Shown: in pieces, positions 22,404 to 31,480 of the stretch
Layout of the letters: each line of letters opens with the position of its first letter
How positions within the stretch are numbered: position 1 is the stretch's first letter
Source of the DNA: Pseudomonas frederiksbergensis
Lineage (GTDB): Bacteria; Pseudomonadota; Gammaproteobacteria; Pseudomonadales; Pseudomonadaceae
Direction of reading: 5' to 3'
Length of the DNA stretch: 64,000 nucleotides
Assembly (NCBI RefSeq): GCF_000802155.2
Contig: NZ_JQGJ02000003.1
Coordinates: 434,001-498,000, forward strand
Translations under genes and position numbers: made by a program
Notes under the pieces: generated by a model
Told to the model about the DNA's origin: nothing
Seen by the model: the letters and a program-made list of their open reading frames with translations, nothing else
Database searches by the model: none

Positions 22404-24326
22404 CTAAGGTGCAGTCGCCTTGAGTCCCGCCAGCAGCAGCCGCTGGTACAACTCCTCCTTCAGCCCTTCCGGGGTCGTCAACTGCATCCGCTCCAGATGC
22501 CCGGCAAACTCCCAGGGCTCCGGCGCATCCAGCGCGGCTTTGCCCAGTTCCAGAATCTCGGTGAGCTTGAACTTGCTCTTGAGCCAGTTCAGCGCCCGCA
22601 ACAAGTCCCGCTCGACCCCATCGAAATCGCAGCCCAGCGGATATTCGGGAAACAGGTTCGGATGCCGTGCCTGGATCGCCTGCAAACGCTCCGATGTATT
22701 GTCGGCAAAGCGTGGATCGAGACGAAAATCCTTCGGCAGCTTGCCAGCATTTTGCGCTTGCTCGATCAGCCCGGGCTGGAAGCGCGAGTCGCTGATATTC
22801 AGCAACGCCTCGATCACCGCGGCGTCGGTCTTGCCCCGCAGGTCGGCGATGCCGTACTCGGTTACCACGATGTCGCGCAGGTGCCGGGGAATCGTGCAGT
22901 GCCCGTAGTCCCAGACAATATTGGAACTGACCACCCCTCCTGACTCTCGCCAACTGCGCAACAGCAGGATCGAGCGCGCTCCTTCCAGCGCATGCCCCTG
23001 GGCAACGAAGTTGTACTGCCCGCCCACGCCGCTGAGTACCCGCCCATCTTCCAATTGATCGGCCACCCCGGCGCCCATCAAGGTCATGGTGAAGACAGTG
23101 TTGATGAAGCGTGCATCGATGCGTTGCAAGCGCTTGAGCTGCTCCTGGCCGTACAACTCGTTGATATAGCTGATGCGCGTCATGTTGAATTCACGCAGAC
23201 GGCTCTGCGGCAGCTCCCGCAGACGCTCGTAGAAACTGCTCGGACCGAGGAAGAACCCACCGTGTATGCAAATGCCGTCGGGTTGCGCCGCCTCGTCGAG
23301 TGTCCCGGCGTTGGCCTGCGCCTGGGTCGGCTCGTCGGGATAGACCTTGCGCCGGATGATCCCGGCCTCCGCCAGCACCAGCAAACCGTTGACGAACATC
23401 TCACTGCATCCATACAGCCCCTTGGCGAATGGCTCGACGCCGCCCTCACGCTCGATCAACTGCGCCCACTGGCTGAGGTTCACATCTGCCAGCAGGGCCT
23501 GGTAACCGGCGTTATCGGCTTGGCGCGCCAGCAGTGCCGCCGTCAATGCGTCGCCCATGGAGCCGATGCCGATCTGCAACGTACCGCCGTCGCGCACCAA
23601 GGTACTGGCGTGCAGGCCGATCAGGTGGTCCTGGATACCCACCGGCATGTTCGGTGTGGAGAACAGCGTGTGGCTGTCCTTTTCGTCGATCAGCAAGTCG
23701 AAGTCGTCGATGCCTATTTCCGCATCCCCAGGCATATAGGGCAAATCGCTATGGACCTGGCCAACCATGAGAATCGTTTCCCCCGCCTCGCGCCGCTTGG
23801 CAATCATCGGCAACAGATCCAGGGTAATGTCCGGGTTGCAGCTCAGGCTCAAGCGATCCGGATGCTCGGGGTCGCTCGCCACCAGTTGGGCGATCAGGTT
23901 CAGGCCGGCCCCGTTGATGTCCCGGGCCGCGTGGCTGTAGTTGCTGCTGACATAGTCCTGCTGGGCGGACGCGCTGTGCAGAAGGCTGCCGGGCTGCATG
24001 AAGAATTGTTGGACGCGTATATTGGCCGGCAGGCTGTCGCGCTGCAGGTCGGCGAGGTAATCGAGTTCGGGATAATCGCCGAAGACCCGTTCGACGAAGG
24101 GTTCGAGGAAGCGCTTCTGCAACCCATCGCCCAGGCTCGGTCGGCCCAGGCTCAGCGCCGTGTAGAGGGTCAGTTGTCGCTCGGGCAGTTGCGCGATGCG
24201 CCGGTACAGCGCGTTGGCGAACAAGTTGGGCTTGCCCAGCCCCAGGGGCATGCCGAGGTGGATATGCGTGGGCAGGCGCTCGAGCACATCATCCACCGCC
24301 TGTTCGATTGAACACAACTGCACCAT
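22404..24326 (-). CDS. Acetyl-CoA hydrolase/transferase-like protein (CoA-transferase family I)
   Basis: A 640-residue protein made of two CoA-transferase-like halves. Family marks are LPTHIHLGMPLGLGKPN at the start, IGIGSMGDALTAAL in the middle, SGVGGQYNFVAQGHALEGARS and IVVTEYGIADLRGKTD near residue 490. It is longer than the roughly 500-residue succinyl-CoA:acetate CoA-transferases, with extra sequence in the N-terminal half and a 130-residue helical tail. It probably moves or hydrolyses CoA thioesters; the acyl substrate cannot be inferred. It stands alone, convergent with xpt. Confidence 0.82.
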   Translation of the reverse strand: MVQLCSIEQAVDDVLERLPTHIHLGMPLGLGKPNLFANALYRRIAQLPERQLTLYTALSLGRPSLGDGLQKRFLEPFVERVFGDYPELDYLADLQRDSLPANIRVQQFFMQPGSLLHSASAQQDYVSSNYSHAARDINGAGLNLIAQLVASDPEHPDRLSLSCNPDITLDLLPMIAKRREAGETILMVGQVHSDLPYMPGDAEIGIDDFDLLIDEKDSHTLFSTPNMPVGIQDHLIGLHASTLVRDGGTLQIGIGSMGDALTAALLARQADNAGYQALLADVNLSQWAQLIEREGGVEPFAKGLYGCSEMFVNGLLVLAEAGIIRRKVYPDEPTQAQANAGTLDEAAQPDGICIHGGFFLGPSSFYERLRELPQSRLREFNMTRISYINELYGQEQLKRLQRIDARFINTVFTMTLMGAGVADQLEDGRVLSGVGGQYNFVAQGHALEGARSILLLRSWRESGGVVSSNIVWDYGHCTIPRHLRDIVVTEYGIADLRGKTDAAVIEALLNISDSRFQPGLIEQAQNAGKLPKDFRLDPRFADNTSERLQAIQARHPNLFPEYPLGCDFDGVERDLLRALNWLKSKFKLTEILELGKAALDAPEPWEFAGHLERMQLTTPEGLKEELYQRLLLAGLKATAP

Positions 24327-24412
24327 CCGACCCTCCGGGACATTCCATGAATGTGGGTTGGACCGAGCTTGCCGGGTCTTGGTTGCGATGAACAGTCCTG
24401 AAAAATCCCAGG

Positions 24413-24444
24413 CGCAAAAAAGCCGCTCGTAAGCGGCTTTTTTG
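24413..24444. terminator. Terminator after cycB
   Basis: Stem CAAAAAAGCCGCT / AGCGGCTTTTTTG around a short CGTA loop, 18 bases beyond the cycB stop. A- and T-runs flank both sides. Confidence 0.87.
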
Positions 24445-24461
24445 TGAGTGATGCGGGCGTA

Positions 24462-24887
24462 TTACAGGCCAGACATCTCTTTGATGGCGCCTTTGAGCTC
24501 TTCATCGGAGCAATCGGCGCAGGTGCCTTTCGGCGGCATGGCGTTAACGCCGGTGATGGCCTTGGCCAGGATGCCGTCGAGACCACCTTGATGGTCGGCG
24601 CGTTCTTTCCAGGCTGCCTTGTCGCCAATTTTTGGAGCGCCCAGCAAGCCCGTGCCGTGGCAAGCATTGCAATGCTTGGCAATCACGTCTTTTGGCGCCT
24701 TGGCACCGCCAGCGCCGCCAGCCGCAGTGGCCACTTCCATTCCCTTGCATTCCTTGCCCTGGACGCAAACCTGGCCTACGGGTTCAAGGCGCTTGGCGAT
24801 TTCATCGTTGGGCGCCGCTTGAGCGCTCGCAGCCCATAGGGCCAATACGGTTGCTGGTGCAGCCAGCATTTTCATAATTAGGTTCAC
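24462..24887 (-). CDS. cycB: Cytochrome c5 (CycB-like)
   Basis: A 141-residue periplasmic monohaem cytochrome. A signal peptide (MKMLAAPATVLALWAASAQA) is followed by a Gly/Ala-rich linker, haem-binding CNACHG, and distal Met ligand NAMPPKG. Cytochrome c5 has an extra disulfide near the C-terminus, here CADC; a further Cys pair (CVQGKEC) lies before the haem domain. It acts as a soluble or tethered electron carrier. The start is taken as GTG 24887 because GAGGG lies seven bases before it; ATG 24875 has no ribosome site. Confidence 0.9.
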   Translation of the reverse strand: MNLIMKMLAAPATVLALWAASAQAAPNDEIAKRLEPVGQVCVQGKECKGMEVATAAGGAGGAKAPKDVIAKHCNACHGTGLLGAPKIGDKAAWKERADHQGGLDGILAKAITGVNAMPPKGTCADCSDEELKGAIKEMSGL

Positions 24888-25058
24888 GCGTACACCCTCA
24901 ATGGTGGCTAGTCACGCCTGCGGCCACGGTTTGCAGGCGGGCGCAAGTATAGCGGTAAGCCTGTCACTTCGAAACAACCCCAAAGTCACAAGGGTCTTGT
25001 TTGTCATGACAGCCCAACAGGTGGGCGCCTATGCCGTGCGGGCCTGGCGCCTCTTGGT

Positions 25059-25607
25059 CTAGAAATTGGCCGGCGTGGCTGCGCTGATCAGTCGCGCCGG
25101 CACGTCGAACGGATTACGGAAACGGTGTGGCTTGGTGCTTTCGAAATAGTAGCTGTCGCCCGCCTCGAGCACGAAGGTTTCGGCACCGACGACCAATTCC
25201 AGCCGCCCTTCCACCAGGATTCCGGTTTCCTCGCCTTCATGGGTGAGCATCTCGTCACCGGTGTCGGCGCCAGGCGGATAGATTTCATTCAAAAACGCAA
25301 TCGCCCGGCTCGGGTGCGCCCTGCCTACCAGTTTCATGGTCACGGCGCCGTCGGAGATGTCGATCAGTTCGTTGGCTTTGTAGACGATCTGGGTCGGTTT
25401 CTCCTGGAGGATTTCTTCGGAGAAAAACTCGACCATGGACATGGGAATCCCGCCAAGGACCTTGCGCAGCGAGCTGATCGAGGGGCTCACGCTGTTCTTC
25501 TCGATCATTGAAATGGTGCTGTTGGTGACGCCCGCGCGCTTGGCGAGTTCACGCTGGGAAAGGCCTTTGAGTTTACGAATGGATTGCAGTCGTTCACCGA
25601 CGTCCAA
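25059..25607 (-). CDS. pauR: PauR/PuuR-type HTH-cupin transcriptional regulator
   Basis: A 182-residue repressor. Residues 1-60 are an XRE helix-turn-helix (LKGLSQRELAKRAGVTNSTISMIEKN), and residues 105-180 are a cupin (GEETGILVEGRLELVVGAETF, GDSYYFESTKPHRFRNP). PauR in P. aeruginosa represses polyamine catabolic genes; the pathway genes here are at 29697, 40006 and 41731. The first codon is TTG 25607, eight bases after GGAGG. It is unusual in lacking an ATG nearby. It reads in the same direction as dadX but is separated by about 130 bases. Confidence 0.9.
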   Translation of the reverse strand: MDVGERLQSIRKLKGLSQRELAKRAGVTNSTISMIEKNSVSPSISSLRKVLGGIPMSMVEFFSEEILQEKPTQIVYKANELIDISDGAVTMKLVGRAHPSRAIAFLNEIYPPGADTGDEMLTHEGEETGILVEGRLELVVGAETFVLEAGDSYYFESTKPHRFRNPFDVPARLISAATPANF

Positions 25608-25735
25608 TGCTGGAGCCTCCAGGGAATCAGGTTGTGTGTAAAGTGAGCGTTATCATGGCGACAGCGTTCAGTATTTACAACACCTTGGCCCGAATCCTGT
25701 GCGGTGAAGCGACTTTCGGTAGGTCACGCTGGGTG

Positions 25736-26809
25736 TCAGCCCTCGGAATAGAGCCTTGGCACCCGCCGCAGGTTGCAGAAAATCTGGTAGGGAATCATGT
25801 CGGCAGCCTTCGCCACGTCACTGGCGAGGACATTCTTGCCCCACAGCTCCACGGTTGAGCCAAGCCCGGCTTGAGGAATATGGGTCAAGTCAACGGCCAG
25901 CATGTCCATCGATACCCGTCCGACCAGTTGGCTAGGCTGCCCGTCCACCATCACTGGCGTACCGTTGGGCGCCTGGCGCGGATAGCCGTCGGCGTACCCC
26001 ATGGCAACCACACCGACTCGGGTCGGTTGCGCCGTGACAAAGCGCGCGCCATAACCCACGGGCTCGCCGGCGGGAAGTTCACGCACGCTGATGATTTTCG
26101 ATTCCAGCGTCATCACCGGTTGCAGGCGCGAAGCAACGGCATTCGCCTCCTCGAAAGGTGTCGCGCCGTACAACATGATGCCGGGCCGCACCCAGTCGCT
26201 GGGAATCTGCGGCCAGCCCAGCACTGCCGGCGAGTTGCGCAGACTGACCTCGGCCATCAAGCCCTGGCGGGCCTGCTCGAAGACCGCCAGTTGCTGAAGG
26301 CTGCTGGTGTCGTGCAGTTCATCGGCACGGGCGAAGTGGCTCATCAATACAATCTTCGCCACCTTGCCACTGGCCAGCAGGCGCCGATACGCCGGCTGGA
26401 AATCGTTCGGGTGCAATCCAACCCGATGCATGCCCGAATCGAGCTTGAGCCAGACCGTGATCGGTTTGCTTAGCGTCGCGCGTTCGATCGCTTCGAGTTG
26501 CCATAATGCATGCACCACGCACCACAAATCATGCTCGACGATCAAGGCAAGCTCATCGGCCTCGAAAAACCCTTCCAGCAGCAGGATGGGCCCGCGAATC
26601 CCACCGGCCCGAAGCTCCAGGGCCTCTTCGATGCACGCCACCGCGAAGCCGTCCGCCATATCTTGCAAGGCTTCGGCGCAGCGCACCGCGCCGTGCCCAT
26701 AGGCGTCGGCCTTGATGACCGCAAGAGCCTTGGCCCCCGTAACTTCGCGGGCCAATTGATAGTTGTGACGCAGGGCTTGGAGATCGATCAGGGCACGGGC
26801 AGGACGCAT
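25736..26809 (-). CDS. dadX: Alanine racemase, catabolic (DadX)
   Basis: A 357-residue fold-III PLP racemase. PLP lysine K33 lies in [11 protein letters not shown]; the second base is the Tyr in [10 protein letters not shown] near residue 253; the ARRIVED-like core LDSGMHRVG and [10 protein letters not shown] are present. With ridA-like and dadA upstream in the same direction it forms the catabolic dad operon: L-Ala to D-Ala here, then oxidation by DadA. The gap to the ridA-like gene is about 97 bases. Confidence 0.95.
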   Translation of the reverse strand: MRPARALIDLQALRHNYQLAREVTGAKALAVIKADAYGHGAVRCAEALQDMADGFAVACIEEALELRAGGIRGPILLLEGFFEADELALIVEHDLWCVVHALWQLEAIERATLSKPITVWLKLDSGMHRVGLHPNDFQPAYRRLLASGKVAKIVLMSHFARADELHDTSSLQQLAVFEQARQGLMAEVSLRNSPAVLGWPQIPSDWVRPGIMLYGATPFEEANAVASRLQPVMTLESKIISVRELPAGEPVGYGARFVTAQPTRVGVVAMGYADGYPRQAPNGTPVMVDGQPSQLVGRVSMDMLAVDLTHIPQAGLGSTVELWGKNVLASDVAKAADMIPYQIFCNLRRVPRLYSEG

Positions 26810-26906
26810 GGCGGCAGGCTTCTAGGCAGTCATGAGTAAAAAAACCGGCGCGGGCTGACGGCTTCAACCATCAACAGCGCCGGGAGAGGGAGAGTTTCGC
26901 CAGCTT

Positions 26907-27260
26907 TCAGGGCAGCGCAGCCACGACGGACAGTTCCACCAGGATCTGCGGTTCGCACAACTTGGCCTCCACCGTGGCGCGCGCCGGGGCGACGCCCTTG
27001 GGCAGCCACTTGTCCCAGATTGCGTTCATGCCCGCGAAATGGGCATCGATGTCCTTCAGGTAGATGGTCACCGACAGCAAGCGTTGCTTGTCGGTCCCAG
27101 CCAGGTCCAGCAGGCGCTCGACATTGGCCAGAGCCTCGCGAGTCTGCTGCTCGACTCCGGCGCTCATGTCGTCGCCGACCTGTCCGGCCAGGTAAACGGT
27201 GCCGTTGTGCATGACAACCTGACTCATGCGGTCATTGGTGAGCTGGCGCTGGATTGCCAT
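26907..27260 (-). CDS. RidA-family enamine/imine deaminase in the dad operon
   Basis: A 117-residue RidA (YjgF) family protein. The catalytic arginine is R94 in [13 protein letters not shown], and the trimer-core motifs [12 protein letters not shown] and [12 protein letters not shown] are intact. RidA proteins hydrolyse 2-aminoacrylate and other imines, and DadA produces 2-iminopropionate, so a direct clean-up role is likely. ATG 27260 (AGGAG ten bases upstream) lies inside the dadA end, giving a 29-base overlap and probable translational coupling. It differs from the housekeeping ridA at 57388. Confidence 0.9.
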   Translation of the reverse strand: MAIQRQLTNDRMSQVVMHNGTVYLAGQVGDDMSAGVEQQTREALANVERLLDLAGTDKQRLLSVTIYLKDIDAHFAGMNAIWDKWLPKGVAPARATVEAKLCEPQILVELSVVAALP

Positions 27261-28536
27261 GTTTTGCGGACTCCTGGGGTTTGCTGCCATAACGGGAAAT
27301 ATCGAGGCCTTCGGCGCTGATCTGCGGCTTTTTCTTCGCCATCAGGTCCGCCAGCAGGCGACCGGAACCGCAAGCCATGGTCCAACCGAGGGTGCCGTGG
27401 CCGGTGTTCAGGAACAAATTCTTGAACGGGGTAGCACCCACGATGGGTGTGCCGTCCGGGGTGGTCGGGCGCAGGCCTGTCCAGAAACTGGCCTGGGCCA
27501 AGTCTCCGCCCCGAGGATAAAGGTCGTTGACGATCATCTCCAGGGTTTCGCGCCGACGCGGGTTCAGCGAGAGGTCAAAACCGGCAATTTCCGCCATGCC
27601 ACCGACGCGAATACGGTTGTCGAAGCGGGTGATCGCAACCTTGTAGGTCTCGTCGAGAATGGTCGAGGTCGGTGCCATTGCCGGATCTGTGATCGGCACG
27701 GTCAGCGAGTAGCCCTTGAGCGGGTAAACCGGCGCGCGGATACCGAGGGGCTTGAGCAGTTGCGGCGAATAGCTGCCCAGGGCCAGGACATAACGGTCGG
27801 CCGTTTCCAGCTTGCCGTCGATCCACACGCCGTTGATACGGTCACCGGCGAAATCCAGGCGCTCGATGTTCTGGTCAAAGCGGAATTGCACGCCGAGCTT
27901 CACGGCCATTTCCGCCAGGCGAGTGGTGAACATCTGGCAGTCGCCGGTCTGGTCGTTGGGCAGGCGCAGCGCACCTGCGAGGATGTCGGTGACATTGGCC
28001 AAGGCCGGCTCGACGCGGGCGATGCCTTCGCGATCGAGGACTTCAAAGGGTACGCCGGACTCCTTCAACACGGCGATGTCCTTGGCCGCGCCATCGAGCT
28101 GGGCCTGGGTGCGGAACAGTTGGGTAGTGCCGAGGCTGCGGCCTTCGTAGGCAATGCCGGTTTCGGCGCGCAACTCGTCGAGGCAGTCACGGCTGTATTC
28201 GGACAGGCGAACCATGCGCTCCTTGTTGATCGCATAGCGGCTGGCGGTGCAATTGCGCAGCATCTGCGCCATCCACAGATATTGATCAATGTCGGCAGTG
28301 GCCTTGATCGCCAGCGGTGCGTGACGCTGCAGCAACCACTTGATGGCCTTGAGCGGCACACCCGGCGCGGCCCAAGGCGAGGCGTAACCTGGCGACACCT
28401 GCCCGGCGTTGGCGAAGCTGGTTTCCATGGCAGGCGCCGGCTGACGGTCGACCACCACCACTTCAAACCCGGCACGGGCCAGATAGTAAGCACTGACGGT
28501 ACCGATGACGCCGCTACCCAAGACCAGAACGCGCAT
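27232..28536 (-). CDS. dadA: D-amino acid dehydrogenase small subunit DadA
   Basis: A 434-residue membrane-associated flavoprotein that oxidises D-alanine and other D-amino acids and passes electrons to the respiratory chain. The N-terminal dinucleotide fold is [26 protein letters not shown]; the DAO family C-terminal signature [10 protein letters not shown] and [13 protein letters not shown] is present, and so is [22 protein letters not shown]. It is the first gene of the leftward dad operon and is divergent from lrp, its usual activator. Confidence 0.96.
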   Translation of the reverse strand: MRVLVLGSGVIGTVSAYYLARAGFEVVVVDRQPAPAMETSFANAGQVSPGYASPWAAPGVPLKAIKWLLQRHAPLAIKATADIDQYLWMAQMLRNCTASRYAINKERMVRLSEYSRDCLDELRAETGIAYEGRSLGTTQLFRTQAQLDGAAKDIAVLKESGVPFEVLDREGIARVEPALANVTDILAGALRLPNDQTGDCQMFTTRLAEMAVKLGVQFRFDQNIERLDFAGDRINGVWIDGKLETADRYVLALGSYSPQLLKPLGIRAPVYPLKGYSLTVPITDPAMAPTSTILDETYKVAITRFDNRIRVGGMAEIAGFDLSLNPRRRETLEMIVNDLYPRGGDLAQASFWTGLRPTTPDGTPIVGATPFKNLFLNTGHGTLGWTMACGSGRLLADLMAKKKPQISAEGLDISRYGSKPQESAKHGNPAPAHQ

Positions 28537-28691
28537 GTTGAAACCCTCATCGCGGATAACCGCTGACGTTTGTTATACAAAGCTTAGATGCGCGCAGTGT
28601 AAAAAAGATCAGCCAGTGCTTTTCACTATATAAACACCTATATTTGGCGAGAATTCTCGGCAAAAACCGTTTTCATGGAGGCGCATCACCT
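28537..28691. promoter_or_regulatory. Divergent dadA / lrp control region
   Basis: These 155 bases are noticeably AT-rich in the middle (28595-28655, with CACTATATAAACACC and TATATTTGG), unlike the flanking genes. Lrp is known to bind such A/T-rich sites upstream of dadA. Individual boxes cannot be defined by eye. Confidence 0.5.
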
Positions 28692-29180
28692 GTGCGTACC
28701 AATACCCAGACCAAACGCGAGCTGGACAAGATCGACCGCAACATCCTGCGCATCCTCCAGGCGGACGGGCGAATTTCCTTCACCGAGTTGGGGGAAAAGG
28801 TTGGCCTCTCCACGACGCCGTGCACCGAGCGGGTCCGACGCCTGGAGCGCGAAGGCATCATCATGGGCTACAACGCCCGGCTCAATCCGCAACACTTGAA
28901 GGGCAGCCTGCTGGTGTTCGTCGAGATCAGCCTCGACTACAAGTCCGGCGACACCTTCGAAGAATTCCGACGCGCAGTGCTGAAATTGCCTCACGTGCTG
29001 GAGTGTCACCTGGTGTCGGGGGATTTCGATTACCTGGTGAAGGCGCGGATTTCCGAGATGGCCTCGTACCGCAAGCTGCTGGGCGACATCCTGCTCAAGT
29101 TGCCCCACGTGCGCGAGTCCAAGAGCTATATCGTGATGGAGGAAGTGAAGGAGAGCCTGAACCTGCCGATTCCGGATTGA
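28692..29180 (+). CDS. lrp: Leucine-responsive regulatory protein Lrp (DadR)
   Basis: A 162-residue Lrp/AsnC regulator. The N-terminal helix-turn-helix (LDKIDRNILRILQADGRISFTELGEKVGLSTTPCTERVRRLE) is almost the E. coli Lrp sequence, followed by the RAM effector domain (LVFVEISLDY, VLECHLVSGDFDYLVKA). In Pseudomonas it activates dadA-dadX in response to L-alanine. The start is GTG 28692, with GGAGG about ten bases before it; the frame extends further upstream but this gives the standard length. Confidence 0.95.
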   Translation: MRTNTQTKRELDKIDRNILRILQADGRISFTELGEKVGLSTTPCTERVRRLEREGIIMGYNARLNPQHLKGSLLVFVEISLDYKSGDTFEEFRRAVLKLPHVLECHLVSGDFDYLVKARISEMASYRKLLGDILLKLPHVRESKSYIVMEEVKESLNLPIPD

Positions 29181-29196
29181 GCCCGGCTCCAGGCCG

Positions 29197-29550
29197 CTAG
29201 ACCAGCACCTGGCGGGTGCTGGCCATGTATTCATGAATCTGCTTCTCGACACGCGGATGGATCAACTCCACCGGACGTCGACCATTGGGGCACGGCAGGG
29301 TCGCCGTCGTACCAAACAGCCTGCAGATCAGCGGCCGCTCGTCATACACCGTGCAACCGTTCGGCCCCAAGTGCACACAGTCGAGCGCCTCCATGGCGGC
29401 ATCTTGCTCGGCGCGGGTCTTGCGCGGCAGGCGAGCCATTTCCTCCGGCGAGGTGGTCACCGGACCGCAGCAGTCGTGACAGCCCGGTACGCACTCAAAC
29501 GTAGGAATCTGCTGACGCAGCGTGCGGATTTTTTGACTGTTGCAGCTCAT
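29197..29550 (-). CDS. YkgJ-family cysteine cluster protein
   Basis: A 117-residue protein of the YkgJ/zinc-iron chelatase family (PF03692). The cysteines are arranged CVPGCHDCCGP near residue 20, a middle CVHLGPNGCTVYDERPLICRLFG, and CPNG near residue 85; they probably bind Zn or an Fe-S cluster. No enzymatic role is established. It ends 17 bases from the lrp stop, in convergent orientation, and is divergent from the amine oxidase gene at 29697. Confidence 0.85.
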   Translation of the reverse strand: MSCNSQKIRTLRQQIPTFECVPGCHDCCGPVTTSPEEMARLPRKTRAEQDAAMEALDCVHLGPNGCTVYDERPLICRLFGTTATLPCPNGRRPVELIHPRVEKQIHEYMASTRQVLV

Positions 29551-29696
29551 CGAGGCGGTTACCGGGTCTGGACAGGCTTGGATTGTGCCTTAAAAGCCGC
29601 AGGCCAGACACCGCCAGCCGACCAGTGTTGCCGACGGAGGAAAGCACGGCTTATGCTCCGTAAAATTTCTCAAACACAACAATCAGGATTACGCAC

Positions 29697-31010
29697 ATGA
29701 ACGCCCGTGTTCAGCAACCTGTCCCGAGCCACGCGCACGCCGCCTCTTATTACGCCGCCAGCAGCCTGCCGCAGCCGGACCATCCGGTGTTGCAGGGCGA
29801 ACTGGTCGCGGACGTCTGCGTGGTGGGCGGCGGGTTCTCCGGGTTGAACACGGCCATCGAACTGGCCGAGCGCGGGATGAGCGTGGCACTGCTGGAAGCG
29901 CACAGGATCGGCTGGGGCGCCAGCGGGCGCAACGGCGGCCAGTTGATTCGCGGCGTTGGCCACGGCCTCGACCAGTTCGCGTCTGTCGTCGGCACCGACG
30001 GTGTTCGTCAGATGAAACTGATGGGGCTCGAGGCGGTGGAAATCGTCCGGCAGCGAGTCGAGCGTTTTCAGATTTCCTGCGACCTGACCTGGGGTTACTG
30101 CGACCTCGCCAACAAACCTGGCGACCTCGAGGGCTTTGCCGAAGACGCCGAAGAGCTGCGCAGCCTGGGTTATCGCCATACGACCCGGCTGCTGCAAGCT
30201 GACGAGATGCACAGCGTTGTCGGTTCGGATCGCTACGTCGGCGGGTTGATCGACATGGGCTCGGGCCATCTGCATCCGCTCAACCTGGCGCTGGGAGAAG
30301 CGGCGGCGGCCCAGCAACTGGGGGTTCGACTCTTCGAACGATCAGCCGTCACCCGCATCGACTATGGCCCTGAAGTGAAGGTGCATACCCAGCACGGCTC
30401 GGTCCGCGCCAAGACGCTGGTACTGGGCTGCAACGCCTACCTCAACGGCTTGAACCAGCAATTGAGCGGCAAAGTGCTGCCGGCCGGCAGCTACATCATC
30501 GCTACCGAGCCGTTGGGCGAAACTCAGGCACGTGCGCTATTACCGCAGAACATGGCGGTTTGTGATCAGCGGGTGGCGCTGGATTACTACCGGCTTTCAG
30601 CGGATCGCCGCTTGTTGTTCGGTGGGGCTTGTCATTATTCCGGGCGCGATCCGCAGGACATCGGCGCCTACATGCGTCCGAAAATGCTCAAGGTTTTCCC
30701 TCAGCTAGCGGACGTGAAGATCGACTATCAATGGGGCGGGATGATCGGCATCGGCGCCAATCGCCTGCCGCAGATCGGTCGCCTCAAAGACCAGCCGAAC
30801 GTGTATTACGCCCAGGCCTACTCCGGCCATGGAGTAAACGCCACGCACCTGGCGGGCAAACTGTTGGCCGAAGCGATCAGTGGCCAGCAGGGAGTTGGCT
30901 TCGATTTGTTTGCCCAGGTCCCGCACATGACGTTCCCGGGCGGCAAGCATTTGCGCTCGCCACTCCTGGCATTGGGGATGTTGTGGCATCGGTTGAAAGA
31001 ACTGGTGTGA
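29697..31010 (+). CDS. FAD-dependent amine oxidase, gamma-glutamylputrescine oxidase-like (PuuB/PauB)
   Basis: A 437-residue DAO-family flavoprotein. The N-terminal ADVCVVGGGFSGLNTAIELAERG is the FAD fold; HRIGWGASGRNGGQLIRG is typical for PuuB-type oxidases; the C-terminal signature is QAYSGHGVNATHLAGKLLAEAI. It likely oxidises a gamma-glutamylated amine such as gamma-glutamylputrescine to the aldehyde, which the dehydrogenase at 40006 then handles. P. aeruginosa has several PauB paralogues, so the exact amine is open. AGGA precedes ATG 29697. Confidence 0.87.
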   Translation: MNARVQQPVPSHAHAASYYAASSLPQPDHPVLQGELVADVCVVGGGFSGLNTAIELAERGMSVALLEAHRIGWGASGRNGGQLIRGVGHGLDQFASVVGTDGVRQMKLMGLEAVEIVRQRVERFQISCDLTWGYCDLANKPGDLEGFAEDAEELRSLGYRHTTRLLQADEMHSVVGSDRYVGGLIDMGSGHLHPLNLALGEAAAAQQLGVRLFERSAVTRIDYGPEVKVHTQHGSVRAKTLVLGCNAYLNGLNQQLSGKVLPAGSYIIATEPLGETQARALLPQNMAVCDQRVALDYYRLSADRRLLFGGACHYSGRDPQDIGAYMRPKMLKVFPQLADVKIDYQWGGMIGIGANRLPQIGRLKDQPNVYYAQAYSGHGVNATHLAGKLLAEAISGQQGVGFDLFAQVPHMTFPGGKHLRSPLLALGMLWHRLKELV

Positions 31011-31011
31011 C

Positions 31012-31041
31012 TGTGGCGAGGGAGTTGGCTCCCGCGCCATA
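31012..31041. repeat. REP singlet
   Basis: Hairpin TGTGGCGAGGGAGTTGGCTC... closing with CCGCGCCATA, directly at the end of the amine oxidase gene and the DUF1127 gene (convergent 3' ends). It may also help stabilise or end the transcripts. Confidence 0.65.
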
Positions 31042-31054
31042 GGCTTCTATCGAT

Positions 31055-31300
31055 TCAAAGTCGCCAGAACGGCTTCAGGCCTTCCGCCCGAGCCTGCTCC
31101 CGACTCAGCCCGATGTCACGCAACTGTTCGGTCGACAGGTCGAGCAAGGCTCTGCGTGTATGCAAACGATGCCAGAACAGTCCCCAGCGACTCAGGCCGG
31201 GCGGAGCATTGCGCAAGTCCCCGCTGCGCAGCTCCTTCGCCTGCCCAGCCGCCAGTTCCTGACTGTGTAACGTCAGCCGCACATCGCTCAAGCCGTTCAT
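31055..31300 (-). CDS. DUF1127 domain small protein
   Basis: An 81-residue basic protein. The C-terminal half is the DUF1127 domain: WGLFWHRLHTRRALLDLSTEQLRDIGLSREQARAEGLKPFWRL, an Arg-rich helix pair. DUF1127 proteins in other bacteria have been linked to RNA turnover and carbon or phosphate metabolism, without a settled mechanism. It is divergent from the MocR regulator; their shared 180-base region holds three copies of a candidate operator, so it may belong to that regulon. Confidence 0.85.
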   Translation of the reverse strand: MNGLSDVRLTLHSQELAAGQAKELRSGDLRNAPPGLSRWGLFWHRLHTRRALLDLSTEQLRDIGLSREQARAEGLKPFWRL

Positions 31301-31362
31301 TTTGATCGCTCCTGTTTACTTGGGTAGCCAGAGCTTTCATGATGCGCGGACAGCCACAAGCA

Positions 31363-31445
31363 ATACAGATTCAACCGATACCTTTTATAACCATACAGAT
31401 TGGGCATTTTCGACACTGAATCGAAGTTTTGTGCCACAACTGTAT
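31363..31445. promoter_or_regulatory. Candidate MocR operator: two direct and one inverted ATACAG box
   Basis: ATACAGATT occurs at 31363-31371 and 31393-31401, exactly 30 bases apart (three helical turns); an inverted CTGTATGG lies at 31440-31447. A TATAAC -10 element (31386-31391) sits just before the second copy and would place the -35 on the first copy. GabR, a MocR-family regulator, uses ATACCA direct repeats in a similar way. Confidence 0.5.
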
Positions 31446-31480
31446 GGGTTGTCGCTTTCCTACTTCATCGAGAATGCACC

